Shown in pieces: positions 1-7,279 of a stretch of DNA of 9,366 nucleotides. This DNA comes from Treponema sp. (GTDB taxonomy: Bacteria > Spirochaetota > Spirochaetia > Treponematales > Treponemataceae). The stretch covers positions 1 to 9,366 of the forward strand of contig DMQP01000175.1 in assembly GCA_003455655.1 (NCBI GenBank), written 5' to 3'. The position numbers and the translations under genes were made by a program. The notes under the pieces were generated by a model. It was not told the DNA's origin, did no database searches, and was given only the letters and a program-made list of their open reading frames with translations. Position 1 is the stretch's first letter. Each line of letters opens with the position of its first letter.

Positions 1-1754
1 TCTTGTGTAAGTTTTTCTTTAAGTTCTTCTTCGTTTTCTGAGTTAGTCTTTTTTTGTGTTTTTACTTTTGCCCATGCTTGCTGGAGTTGACTTTGTGTTT
101 GTGTAACTTTTTCCTTCATTTCGTGAATGGGCTTTCGGTTTGGTGTTTTGTCTTCTCGTTTTTTAAGGGCGCTTTCCTCTGGAAGTTGTATGTCACTGTT
201 ATTTGCGGTTTGCTCAATTATGTCGCACATAATTTGAATTTCTTGTTTGCTTTGTTGCAATTCTTGTAAATGTTTATTTAATTGTTCACATTCATTTCCG
301 TAGATAGTTTGTGCTTTTTTGTGTATTTCAATTTCTTCTTCAAAACGTATTGTTATTTTTTTCTCTTTTGCAGGAGCAGGGTGTTGTGTTGAACCACAGA
401 CTGGACAAGGGCAGCCTTCTTTTAACAGCTTGACTAAAGAAGTTGCAGTGTGCATTTGTTCAGAGTGTAATTTTTCTTCTTGCAGTTTTTCTATCATCGT
501 AAGAGCTTTTGTAATCATGTCTTTCTTTTGTTCTAATTCATTTTTTGTTTGTTCTAACTCTTCGTTTGCTTTGGTAAGTGCAGGTTTAATTTTTTCATAT
601 AAACTAATAAAAGTAGACTTTTCTTTTTCGTATTCTTGTACTGCTTGTTTTTGTTCTGAAAGACTTTGAAAGGCTTGTTCTGTGTCGTGAATAGAAAGTT
701 CTAGTTGCGATTTTTTTTGTGTAAGCGTTTCAATTTCTGCTTTTTGTTCATGTAATTGTTGAACTTCTTTTTGCGCTTCTTTGAATGCAGTTTCGACTTC
801 TTCTTTTTGTTTCTTTTGTTCAGTAAATGTTTTTTCTGCATGTTTTTTTGCATTAAGTGCAGATTCTAAAAGTAAAGCCTTCTGTGCAAGTTCAAGTTTT
901 TGCTGTGTTTTTTGCATAGCATTTTTTTGTTTTTCAAGCTCTTCTTTTTGTTCAATGAGGCTAAGTGCTTCTTTTGCTTTAGCTTCATTTTCTTGCATTA
1001 AGGTTTCTTCTTTACTGAGCCTTCCTATTTCTTCTACATATTTTTTTATATTCTTTTCAGAAGCTTCAAGTTGTTTTGTAAGGTCTAAAAGTCTTTGTGT
1101 ATATATTTCTTCGTTAAAGTCTTTTTGTTCTTCTTCCAGATTTTTTTGCAGCCTCTTTAATTCTTCGCTTTGCTCTTTACTTGCTTCTTTTACTCTTTCA
1201 CAAATGTTTGTATAAAATTCAACAGGAAAAAGTTTTGCAAGTGTTTCTTTTCGGTCTGTGGGCTTTTTTCTTAAGAATTCAGCAAAGGCACCTTGGGGTA
1301 ACAAAACAATTTGTGTAAACTCTGCACTGTTTAAGCCAATAAGATTTTGTATTTTATTTGTCTTTTCTGTTGTTGTTCCTTCAAAAGATTGCCATTCTTT
1401 TCCGTCCCATGCACAAAATTCTGCTTGAACAGAAGAGTTCTTTTTTGTTCCATTTTTTGAAGTGATTGTTCGCTGAATGTCTCGTCTAACCCGATAGCGC
1501 TTTTGTCCCAAAGAAAATTCAAGGTCAACGAATGCTTCTTCACTTTGATCTACAAAGTCTGAGTGTAAATGCATTTCTTTGTTGCGTTCTCCAGGAATAG
1601 AACCGTAGAGTGCGTAGGTTACTGCATCAAAAATAGTTGTTTTTCCGCTTCCCGTTTTTCCGGTAACTAAAAACATATCGTTTAACTGAGTAAAATCAAT
1701 TTGCTGATCTAAAAAAGGACCAATGTTTTTCATGTGTAGTTTTAGAAGTTTCAT
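1..1754 (-). CDS. sbcC: Exonuclease subunit SbcC (Rad50-type ATPase), N-terminal part, truncated by window edge
   Basis: SbcC is the ATPase of the SbcCD complex, the bacterial Mre11-Rad50, which cuts DNA hairpins and processes double-strand ends in the cytoplasm. The first 584 codons are visible. Residues 1-160 are the N-terminal ABC ATPase lobe: Walker A is GKTGSGKTT at 32-40, followed by IFDAVTYALYG, and the Q-loop is LLPQGAF with Q154. From about residue 170 the protein is a long Lys/Glu/Gln-rich coiled coil. It is interrupted by the zinc hook CPVC at 450-453 (followed by GSTQHP), where two SbcC protomers join through one metal ion. The returning coil arm continues to the edge; the signature motif, Walker B and C-terminal lobe lie outside. 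A hook near 450 suggests a full length of roughly 900-1050 residues. The start ATG overlaps the sbcD stop as ATGA, so translation is probably coupled. Family assignment is secure. Confidence 0.96.
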   Translation of the reverse strand, partial: MKLLKLHMKNIGPFLDQQIDFTQLNDMFLVTGKTGSGKTTIFDAVTYALYGSIPGERNKEMHLHSDFVDQSEEAFVDLEFSLGQKRYRVRRDIQRTITSKNGTKKNSSVQAEFCAWDGKEWQSFEGTTTEKTNKIQNLIGLNSAEFTQIVLLPQGAFAEFLRKKPTDRKETLAKLFPVEFYTNICERVKEASKEQSEELKRLQKNLEEEQKDFNEEIYTQRLLDLTKQLEASEKNIKKYVEEIGRLSKEETLMQENEAKAKEALSLIEQKEELEKQKNAMQKTQQKLELAQKALLLESALNAKKHAEKTFTEQKKQKEEVETAFKEAQKEVQQLHEQKAEIETLTQKKSQLELSIHDTEQAFQSLSEQKQAVQEYEKEKSTFISLYEKIKPALTKANEELEQTKNELEQKKDMITKALTMIEKLQEEKLHSEQMHTATSLVKLLKEGCPCPVCGSTQHPAPAKEKKITIRFEEEIEIHKKAQTIYGNECEQLNKHLQELQQSKQEIQIMCDIIEQTANNSDIQLPEESALKKREDKTPNRKPIHEMKEKVTQTQSQLQQAWAKVKTQKKTNSENEEELKEKLTQ

Positions 1755-2926
1755 TCATCTGCCTCTACATCTTTTGCAAATTTTTCATACAGCTCAATTT
1801 CTTTTTGTCGCAATTCATTTTCTCTTACTGATTCTTCACCATATAAATCCTTCAGAAAGGCTCTAAAAATTTCTGCAGTATCTTTTTTGCTATTTTTCGA
1901 AATGAGTTTTCGTCGTTCTTCAAGACTGGTTGCTTTTGATTCTGACTGTATTTGTTCATAAGAAAAAGAAAGAATGTTTGGAAAGCGTGTTCTTAGTAAT
2001 TGCACGGGGTTAACAATAGTACGACTGTCTGTACTAATTGCACGCAAAAAATCGTTTTCGTATGCAGTAAAATCTTTGCTTTTAAGCATGTCGTCAAAAG
2101 AAGCTGTAATTGTTGTAACTGCATGAAGTGGTGTAATGTCTTTTTTTTCAACAGAAACAGTCTTGTCTTCAATGGTAACACTCAGCACTTGTTTTTGAAA
2201 ACTTCGTTCATCAAAAGAATATGAAAGTGGAGAACCTGCGTACCATGCGTTTTTGCCTGCCTTTTGTGCGCTGTGAATATGTCCTAAAGCGGTGTAGGTA
2301 AAGAAAGAAAAAATCTTTGCATCAACTTGATCGCTGTTACCCACAGAACTTCGTTCAGATTCACCTATGTTACTTCCAGCTGCAAATAAGTGAGCGTTCA
2401 AAACACAAGAAAGTGATGGATATTTTTTTTTGTGGGACTGAACAATTCGTTTTATTGCTTCTTCGTGTAAGTCTTGCTGACTTCTTAGTTTTGTTTCAAA
2501 TAATCCTTCACCTTCAGCTTGAATGCAGCCGGGCGTAAGATAGGGTAGTTGGTAAAAGGCAACATCTTTTATTATGGTGGGAACAGTTATGTTTTTGCAG
2601 TCGGTGCATACATGTAGATTGTGCTGTTCAAAGAAATGCTTTCCGTACGAAAGTCGTTCAGGACTGTCATGGTTGCCAGAAATTATAAACACATGCAGTT
2701 GTGGAAATTGAGTACATAGTTCTGTTAAAAAAGTGTCGAGCATAACACAAGCACTTGCAGGAGGAATTGCTCTGTCGTAAATGTCTCCGCTTATAACAAG
2801 TGCGTCATAATCTTCTTGTTTTAGTAACTTTATAAGCTGTTGTAAAAAATATGCTTGATCTTCTTCGATTGAACGTTCGAAAAATAGTTTTCCTAAATGC
2901 CAGTCTGCGGTATGCAAGAATTTCAT
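1751..2926 (-). CDS. sbcD: Exonuclease subunit SbcD (Mre11-type nuclease)
   Basis: SbcD is the nuclease of SbcCD: a Mn-dependent double-strand exonuclease and hairpin endonuclease gated by SbcC ATP binding. All phosphoesterase motifs are present, counting from the ATG at 2926: DWH (D8, H10), GDIYDR (D48), GNHD (N85, H86), NAH (H179) and GHIH (H216, H218). The rest, to residue 391, is the capping domain and the C-terminal SbcC-binding segment. The length fits the family (E. coli SbcD is about 400 residues). I chose this start because the family normally begins M-K-F/I-L-H-T-A/S-D-W-H. An in-frame GTG at 2944 would add six residues, has no ribosome site and lies upstream of the predicted transcription start. 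It is the first gene of the sbcD-sbcC unit and overlaps sbcC by four bases. Only AGGAAT precedes the ATG, too close for a normal Shine-Dalgarno. Confidence 0.96.
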   Translation of the reverse strand: MKFLHTADWHLGKLFFERSIEEDQAYFLQQLIKLLKQEDYDALVISGDIYDRAIPPASACVMLDTFLTELCTQFPQLHVFIISGNHDSPERLSYGKHFFEQHNLHVCTDCKNITVPTIIKDVAFYQLPYLTPGCIQAEGEGLFETKLRSQQDLHEEAIKRIVQSHKKKYPSLSCVLNAHLFAAGSNIGESERSSVGNSDQVDAKIFSFFTYTALGHIHSAQKAGKNAWYAGSPLSYSFDERSFQKQVLSVTIEDKTVSVEKKDITPLHAVTTITASFDDMLKSKDFTAYENDFLRAISTDSRTIVNPVQLLRTRFPNILSFSYEQIQSESKATSLEERRKLISKNSKKDTAEIFRAFLKDLYGEESVRENELRQKEIELYEKFAKDVEADE

Positions 2927-2932
2927 ATTCCT

Positions 2933-2961
2933 ATTGTAGCACACTTATGTGCAGTTGCCAA
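2933..2961 (-). promoter_or_regulatory. Predicted sigma-70-type promoter of sbcD-sbcC
   Basis: Read on the minus strand, TTGGCA (2961-2956) is followed after exactly 17 bases by TACAAT (2938-2933). Each hexamer matches the consensus at five of six positions. A TG one base before the -10 box gives an extended -10. Six bases separate the -10 box from the ATG, so the expected transcription start falls on the A of the sbcD start codon (2926). Seen: the motifs and spacing. Inferred: promoter activity and a leaderless transcript. Confidence 0.6.
2939..2952. promoter_or_regulatory. Short inverted repeat in the sbcD promoter spacer, possible operator
   Basis: GCACA and TGTGC flank CTTA, forming an inverted repeat with five-base arms. 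It sits entirely between the -35 and -10 boxes of the predicted sbcD promoter and just upstream of the -35 box of the divergent one. A protein bound here would touch both promoters. The arms are short enough to occur by chance, and I do not recognise the sequence as a known operator. Confidence 0.25.
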
Positions 2962-2983
2962 TCGTAAGTAAAAGAAGTAAAAT
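2955..2983 (+). promoter_or_regulatory. Predicted sigma-70-type promoter of the fliG1-like/M16 unit
   Basis: TTGCCA (2955-2960, four to five consensus positions depending on the reference) is followed after exactly 17 bases by TAAAAT (2978-2983, five of six). Five bases then lead to the ATG at 2989, so transcription would begin at about 2988-2990. The -35 box shares five base pairs with the -35 box of the opposing sbcD promoter. I see no sigma-28-type (TAAAG/GCCGATAA-like) flagellar promoter here. Confidence 0.5.
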
Positions 2984-2988
2984 GTCGT

Positions 2989-4251
2989 ATGGACAATGAA
3001 GATTACAGAGTTAGCGCATATAAAAAAAATCAGCCTTTAGTTCATAAGCCGGTTTTTGAAAAAGTAAATTCGCAAGTAGGTCAGATTCTTTCAAATCAGA
3101 AAAAAGATGAAGAGGCATTAAGACAAGCTCAGCAAGCTGCTCAAACAGGAACATGGTTTGAGAAAAAAAAGTCTGCTACTTCCGAAGATGTAAAAGAAGC
3201 TGCAAAAGCCTTAACTTCTGGTGGACTTATAAAAGTTCCTGACGCTTCATTGCAAGGACAAAAAGACAGCCTCTACCGTCGCGTTGCAAAGTTTTTAGTG
3301 GTTATTGGAATTGATGAAGCTGCAAAAATTCTTCCCCACTTAACGGAAGAACAGACAGAAAAAATTGTTCCAGAAATTGCTTCAATTCAAAAAGTTACTC
3401 CCGAAGAAGCTGAAGCTGTTTTGCAAGAATTTCAAGCTTTGTTGGAAAAGTCTCGTGAAGACGGTGGTCTTGATACCGCACGAAGTATTCTTACTAAAGC
3501 ATATGGTAGTGAAAAAGCTGAACAACTTATAGAAAAATCTGTTCCTTATGCGCAAGGAAAACCCTTTGACTATCTTACCGATGCAAACAGTGAGCGTATT
3601 CGACTTTTGATTGACGGTGAAAGTGGTGCAGTTCAGGCGTTAGTGCTTTCTCAACTTGAACCAAAAAAAGCCGCGGCCGTTATTAGCGCTATGGACGAAA
3701 AGCAAAAAAAAGATGTTGTGCTTCGTCTTGCAAAAATGAAACCAGTAGCTCCCGAAGTTATGGCAAACATAGACAGAGCCTTGCACGATAAAATGTTAAC
3801 TCAAAATACAGAAAATTCACAAAACCTTGACGGCCGCGGAGTACTTGCACAAATTCTTAAGCGTATGGATCCACTTATGGAACAGAGCATTATTAACAAT
3901 CTTAGTAATCAAGATCCAGACTTGGGTGCTGACTTGCGCGAACGACTCTTTACGCAAGAAGATGTGCTTGAAAGCGACGATCGCTATTTGCAAAAAGTTT
4001 TACATGATATGACAGATACCGATGTTGCCATTTTGATTGCCGGTAAAGACGATGCCTTTAGAACAAAACTTTTGTCAAATGTTTCTAAAACACGAGGCGA
4101 TGTTATTCTTGAAGAAGAACAACTTTTGTTCCCCATTCGAAAAAATGACAGCGAGCGTCTTACTTCTGCTTTTTACGCAAAACTGCGTCGTGCATGGGAA
4201 GATGGCGATTTGTACATTAAAAGCCGCGACAACGGTGAGGTGTATGTATGA
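2989..4251 (+). CDS. fliG: Flagellar motor switch protein FliG, spirochete FliG1-like paralog
   Basis: FliG sits on the cytoplasmic face of the flagellar basal body, linking the MS ring to the C ring and contacting the stator for torque. This 420-residue protein is longer than ordinary FliG (about 330-345). Residues 1-94 are a polar, Lys/Gln-rich extension with no signal peptide or membrane segment. A FliG_N-like domain covers about 95-190 (FLVVIGIDEAAKILPHL). A middle domain covers 192-270 (PFDYL, then LSQLEPKKAAAVISAM). The C-terminal domain covers about 283-410, with the torque-helix core ESDDRYLQKVL (DDR at 330-332) and LLSNVSKTRGD. The usual EHPQ motif of the middle domain reads ESGA (211-214). 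Extension plus lost EHPQ suggest FliG1, the divergent second FliG that spirochetes carry beside the canonical one. No other in-frame start is available upstream, since a stop lies at 2965. The stop overlaps the next start (ATGA). Confidence 0.82.
   Translation: MDNEDYRVSAYKKNQPLVHKPVFEKVNSQVGQILSNQKKDEEALRQAQQAAQTGTWFEKKKSATSEDVKEAAKALTSGGLIKVPDASLQGQKDSLYRRVAKFLVVIGIDEAAKILPHLTEEQTEKIVPEIASIQKVTPEEAEAVLQEFQALLEKSREDGGLDTARSILTKAYGSEKAEQLIEKSVPYAQGKPFDYLTDANSERIRLLIDGESGAVQALVLSQLEPKKAAAVISAMDEKQKKDVVLRLAKMKPVAPEVMANIDRALHDKMLTQNTENSQNLDGRGVLAQILKRMDPLMEQSIINNLSNQDPDLGADLRERLFTQEDVLESDDRYLQKVLHDMTDTDVAILIAGKDDAFRTKLLSNVSKTRGDVILEEEQLLFPIRKNDSERLTSAFYAKLRRAWEDGDLYIKSRDNGEVYV
4234..4240 (+). 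promoter_or_regulatory. Ribosome binding site of the M16 peptidase gene
   Basis: GGTGAGG lies seven bases before the ATG at 4248, inside the last codons of the fliG1-like gene. It supports this start and fits translational coupling across the ATGA overlap. Confidence 0.7.
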
Positions 4252-7247
4252 AAGTTGGACAAAAGCTTTGTGGGTTTCTTGTTCGAGAAATAGTAGATCT
4301 TCCTGATTGTGCTTCAAAAGGAATTTATTTAGTGCATGAAACAAAAGGTATGGAGGTTTTTCATCTTTTAAATGATGATGAAGAAAATCTTTTTGCCTTT
4401 TCTTTTAAAACTCCTCCCAAAGATAGCACTGGTGCTGCTCATGTTTTGGAACACAGTGTTTTGTGTGGTTCTGAACACTTTCCGCTAAAAGATCCTTTTA
4501 TTAGACTTGCAAACCAAAGTATTAAAACTTATTTGAATGCTTGGACTGCTTCTGATCATACGGTTTATCCTGCAAGTTCTCAAGTAAAGGCAGACTATTT
4601 TAATTTAATGGCAGTCTATGCAGATGCGGTCTTCTTTCCGCTTTTAAAAAAAGAAATTTTTATGCAAGAAGCACATCGTCTTGAATGGGATGCAAATGGT
4701 AAGCCTTGTATTCAAGGAGTTGTGTACAACGAAATGAAAGGTGTGTATTCATCTTTTGAATCTGCCGCAAGTGACGCCGTTGATTCTGTTATGCTCGAGG
4801 GAACATTTTACCAGCACGATTCTGGTGGAGATCCCCTTGTAATTCCTCAGTTGACGCTTTCAAAATTAAAGGCATTTCACAAACAGTATTATTGTCCTGC
4901 AAACTGTCAGCTTTTTTTGTATGGAAATATTCCCACAGAAGAACAAATTGCATTTTTAGACAAAAAGGTTTTGTCTTGTATTCCTAAAGGCGGAAAAGCC
5001 TATCGCTTCCCTAAAAAAATTACTCCTGCAAAAATAAAACCTTTTGTTCATGTCTATGGTCCTGCAGACGAAGATTCAGATACAAACAGAAGTTCTGTCT
5101 TGCTGGCCTGGCGTATGCCTTCCGTTAAAACAGCAATGCCTCACTTTGCAATGGAACTTATGTTTTTAGGAGACATTTTGTGGGGAGACGATTGTGCCCC
5201 TGTTGCTAAGGCTTTGTTGGAAAGCGGTTTAGGACAAGACCTTGCTCCTCAGACAAGTGAAGATGTAAACATTCCTATAAAAAGTATGACCGTCGGTTTA
5301 CGGGGTGTTGCAAAAGGAAACGAAAAAAAAGTTGAACAAGTTATTATAGAAACGCTTACAAAACTTGTAAAAGAAGGACTTTCAGATGAAGCAATAGAAC
5401 GTTCTTGTATGCGCTTTTCATTTAGTACCCGAGAAATCCGTCGCTTTAACGGTCCTTACTCTCTTGTGCTTTTACGTCGCTCTTTGCGTGGCTGGCTGTA
5501 TGGTCTTTCTCCTTGGGCTACACTTGCAAATAAAGAAATCATTGACGGCATCATTCGTTCAGTTCATGAAGATGCATCTTACTTAAAAAATCTTATTACA
5601 CAACTTTTGCTTTTGAATAAAGAGCGATCTTTGGTTGTTGTAACTCCATCTTCTTCTTGGGTAGAAAAAAGAATTCGTGCAGAAGAAAAAATAATTACTC
5701 AACTTCTTTTAAAAACAGATGAAGAAAAACAAAAAAAACAACTTCGCTTACTGTCTCAATTTCAGTCAAAGCAAAGTCCAGATGAAGATACAGTAATTCC
5801 TCACTTAAGTGTTTCTCAGTTGCAGCCTTCGTGCGAACAAGTAAAAACGCTTCTTTCTTCTTGCAAAGATATTCCGCTTTTTTTAAGTAATCAAGAAACC
5901 AATGGCATAGTCTATGTTTCGGTGGCATTTCCTGTTGATGTGCTTGAACCAGAAGAGTATCTGTATCTTTCTACACTTGCAAGCAGTCTTGTCGAAATAG
6001 GGTGGCAGGGTCTTCCTTGGGACGAAGCACTTTCAAAAGTTCAGGGAACAACGGGAGGAATGGGTGCTTACATAAGGCATGCTCATGTGTCAGAAGCAGG
6101 ACAAAAAAGTTCTGACAGTAAGAGTGTGTGGTTTGGCCGTGACTGGTTAATCTTTTATTGCAAAGTTGTTGAAGAACAAGTAGAAAATGCTTTATCGCTT
6201 TTAGCAGATTGCATTACAAAAACTGATTTTAAAGACACCGAGCGTTTAACCGACATTATCAATGCTATGCACAACAACGGCATGTCTTCTGTTATTCCCT
6301 CCGGAACAGTCTACGCCGCTATGCGATCTCAGTGTACAAAAAATAAAAATGCAGCGGTTACAGAAATTCTTGAAGGACTTACATCTCTTTATAACGAAAA
6401 GCGCATTGCTTCTTGTTCAGCAAAAAAAACAGCAAAGACTCTGCTTACTCTTTTTGAACGCATCAAAAAAGGTGGCGCTGTTATTCACCTTACTGCAGAC
6501 AAAAGTGGCATGACTTGTGTAAAAAAATATCTTCCTTCATTTATTGAAAAAGCACAGTTAGGAATTTTGCAGGCGAAACGAAAAGTAAGTGACAGTCGCT
6601 TTTATGCTCTTACACAAATTCCCCAAAAATACTGTTTGCGAAAAGCTTCAAAAACTTCTGGAGTAAAAGAAACTTTTGTTATTCCCGGAACAACAGGCTT
6701 TGCAGGTGTATCTTTTGATTCTTCTGCCTATGATACAAAAAACTGTATTGCCGACGAAGTGTTATGTCATAGCCTTGAAACCCAAGAATTATGGCGAGCT
6801 ATTCGTACAGAAGGTGGAGCATACGGTGCGCAACTTTCTCCAGACAGTGACAGCAAAACGACACGCTTTACTAGTTACCGTGATCCGAACCCCTTCCGTT
6901 CTCTTGATGTTTTTAAAACACAAATGCATGACCTTCTTAAAAAACACTTTTCTGATGACGAGGTAGAGAAGGCAATTATTGGCTGTTATTCAATGGAAAT
7001 TGAACCGCGAACTCCTTCGTCAACAGGTGCTATGGGATTTTTGTGGAGACTGTACGGTTTAACGAATGCCCAAAAGAAAAGGCGTCTTTCTTGGCTTATA
7101 AAAATAAAGGCTTCAGATTTGCATAAAGCTGCCTTGCGCTATGACAAAGCTCTTTTGAACATGCAGTCGGTGGTTTTATGTGGTCAAGAGCTTGCGCTTT
7201 CAAAAAATGCACAAACTACTGGCATAATTTATAAATTACCTGTATAA
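4248..7247 (+). CDS. M16C-family zinc metallopeptidase (PreP/falcilysin type)
   Basis: M16C enzymes are single-chain oligopeptidases that enclose unfolded peptides in a two-half chamber and cut them; relatives include mitochondrial PreP and falcilysin. The inverted zinc motif HVLEH is at 65-69 (ligands H65 and H69, catalytic E68), followed by SVLCGSEHFPLKDPF, very close to PreP. The third ligand is E162 in VVYNEMKG. TYLNAWTASDHTVYP (94-108) and DAVFFP (126-131) are further family blocks. The C-terminal half keeps the substrate-contact block R853-T-E-G-G-A-Y859-G. A charged linker region at about 480-530 joins the halves, as in the M16C-associated domain. The 999-residue length fits one complete copy. 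There is no signal peptide, so the enzyme should act in the cytoplasm, probably clearing peptide debris. It overlaps the fliG1-like gene by four bases and has its own ribosome site. The exact substrate is unknown. Confidence 0.93.
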   Translation: MKVGQKLCGFLVREIVDLPDCASKGIYLVHETKGMEVFHLLNDDEENLFAFSFKTPPKDSTGAAHVLEHSVLCGSEHFPLKDPFIRLANQSIKTYLNAWTASDHTVYPASSQVKADYFNLMAVYADAVFFPLLKKEIFMQEAHRLEWDANGKPCIQGVVYNEMKGVYSSFESAASDAVDSVMLEGTFYQHDSGGDPLVIPQLTLSKLKAFHKQYYCPANCQLFLYGNIPTEEQIAFLDKKVLSCIPKGGKAYRFPKKITPAKIKPFVHVYGPADEDSDTNRSSVLLAWRMPSVKTAMPHFAMELMFLGDILWGDDCAPVAKALLESGLGQDLAPQTSEDVNIPIKSMTVGLRGVAKGNEKKVEQVIIETLTKLVKEGLSDEAIERSCMRFSFSTREIRRFNGPYSLVLLRRSLRGWLYGLSPWATLANKEIIDGIIRSVHEDASYLKNLITQLLLLNKERSLVVVTPSSSWVEKRIRAEEKIITQLLLKTDEEKQKKQLRLLSQFQSKQSPDEDTVIPHLSVSQLQPSCEQVKTLLSSCKDIPLFLSNQETNGIVYVSVAFPVDVLEPEEYLYLSTLASSLVEIGWQGLPWDEALSKVQGTTGGMGAYIRHAHVSEAGQKSSDSKSVWFGRDWLIFYCKVVEEQVENALSLLADCITKTDFKDTERLTDIINAMHNNGMSSVIPSGTVYAAMRSQCTKNKNAAVTEILEGLTSLYNEKRIASCSAKKTAKTLLTLFERIKKGGAVIHLTADKSGMTCVKKYLPSFIEKAQLGILQAKRKVSDSRFYALTQIPQKYCLRKASKTSGVKETFVIPGTTGFAGVSFDSSAYDTKNCIADEVLCHSLETQELWRAIRTEGGAYGAQLSPDSDSKTTRFTSYRDPNPFRSLDVFKTQMHDLLKKHFSDDEVEKAIIGCYSMEIEPRTPSSTGAMGFLWRLYGLTNAQKKRRLSWLIKIKASDLHKAALRYDKALLNMQSVVLCGQELALSKNAQTTGIIYKLPV

Positions 7248-7248
7248 T
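7219..7248 (+). promoter_or_regulatory. Predicted promoter of the 73-residue protein/cyclase-like unit
   Basis: CTGGCA (7219-7224) and a perfect TATAAT (7243-7248) are separated by 18 bases, and the -10 box covers the stop codon of the peptidase gene. Transcription would start near 7255, giving a leader of about 25 bases that contains the ribosome site. In such AT-rich DNA a -10 match alone is weak evidence; the spacing and position strengthen it. Confidence 0.5.
7225..7238. repeat. 14-bp perfect AT palindrome in promoter spacer
   Basis: TAATTTATAAATTA is perfectly self-complementary. It lies in the final codons of the peptidase gene (within Ile-Ile-Tyr-Lys-Leu) and between the -35 and -10 boxes of the promoter predicted at 7219-7248. 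It could be an operator, or simply a chance product of AT-rich codons. Confidence 0.35.
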
Positions 7249-7269
7249 AATTGTGAACAAATTCGTAAA

Positions 7270-7275
7270 GGGGAG
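7270..7275 (+). promoter_or_regulatory. Ribosome binding site of the 73-residue protein gene
   Basis: GGGGAG sits four bases before the ATG at 7280. It decides the start: the earlier in-frame start at 7253 has no such site and would lie at or before the predicted transcription start. Confidence 0.75.
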
Positions 7276-7279
7276 CTTT

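Noticed and set aside
54..1215. Three plus-strand open frames (54-269, 319-669, 781-1215) rich in Phe, Ser and Cys
   Set aside because: They are antisense to the Lys/Glu-rich coiled coil of sbcC; their composition is what the reverse complement of AAA/GAA codons gives, and none has a ribosome site or recognisable domain.
781..1215. Repeated T-rich strings such as TTCTTCTTTTTGTT, possible direct repeats
   Set aside because: They follow from repetitive Glu/Lys/Gln codons in the SbcC coiled coil, with no fixed unit length or spacing.
2942..2944. Alternative GTG start for sbcD at 2944
   Set aside because: It has no ribosome site, adds six residues absent from the usual SbcD start, and lies upstream of the predicted transcription start.
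7253..7279. Nine-residue N-terminal extension of the 73-residue protein, from 7253
   Set aside because: GGGGAG is placed for the ATG at 7280, and the extension falls in the leader and ribosome site.
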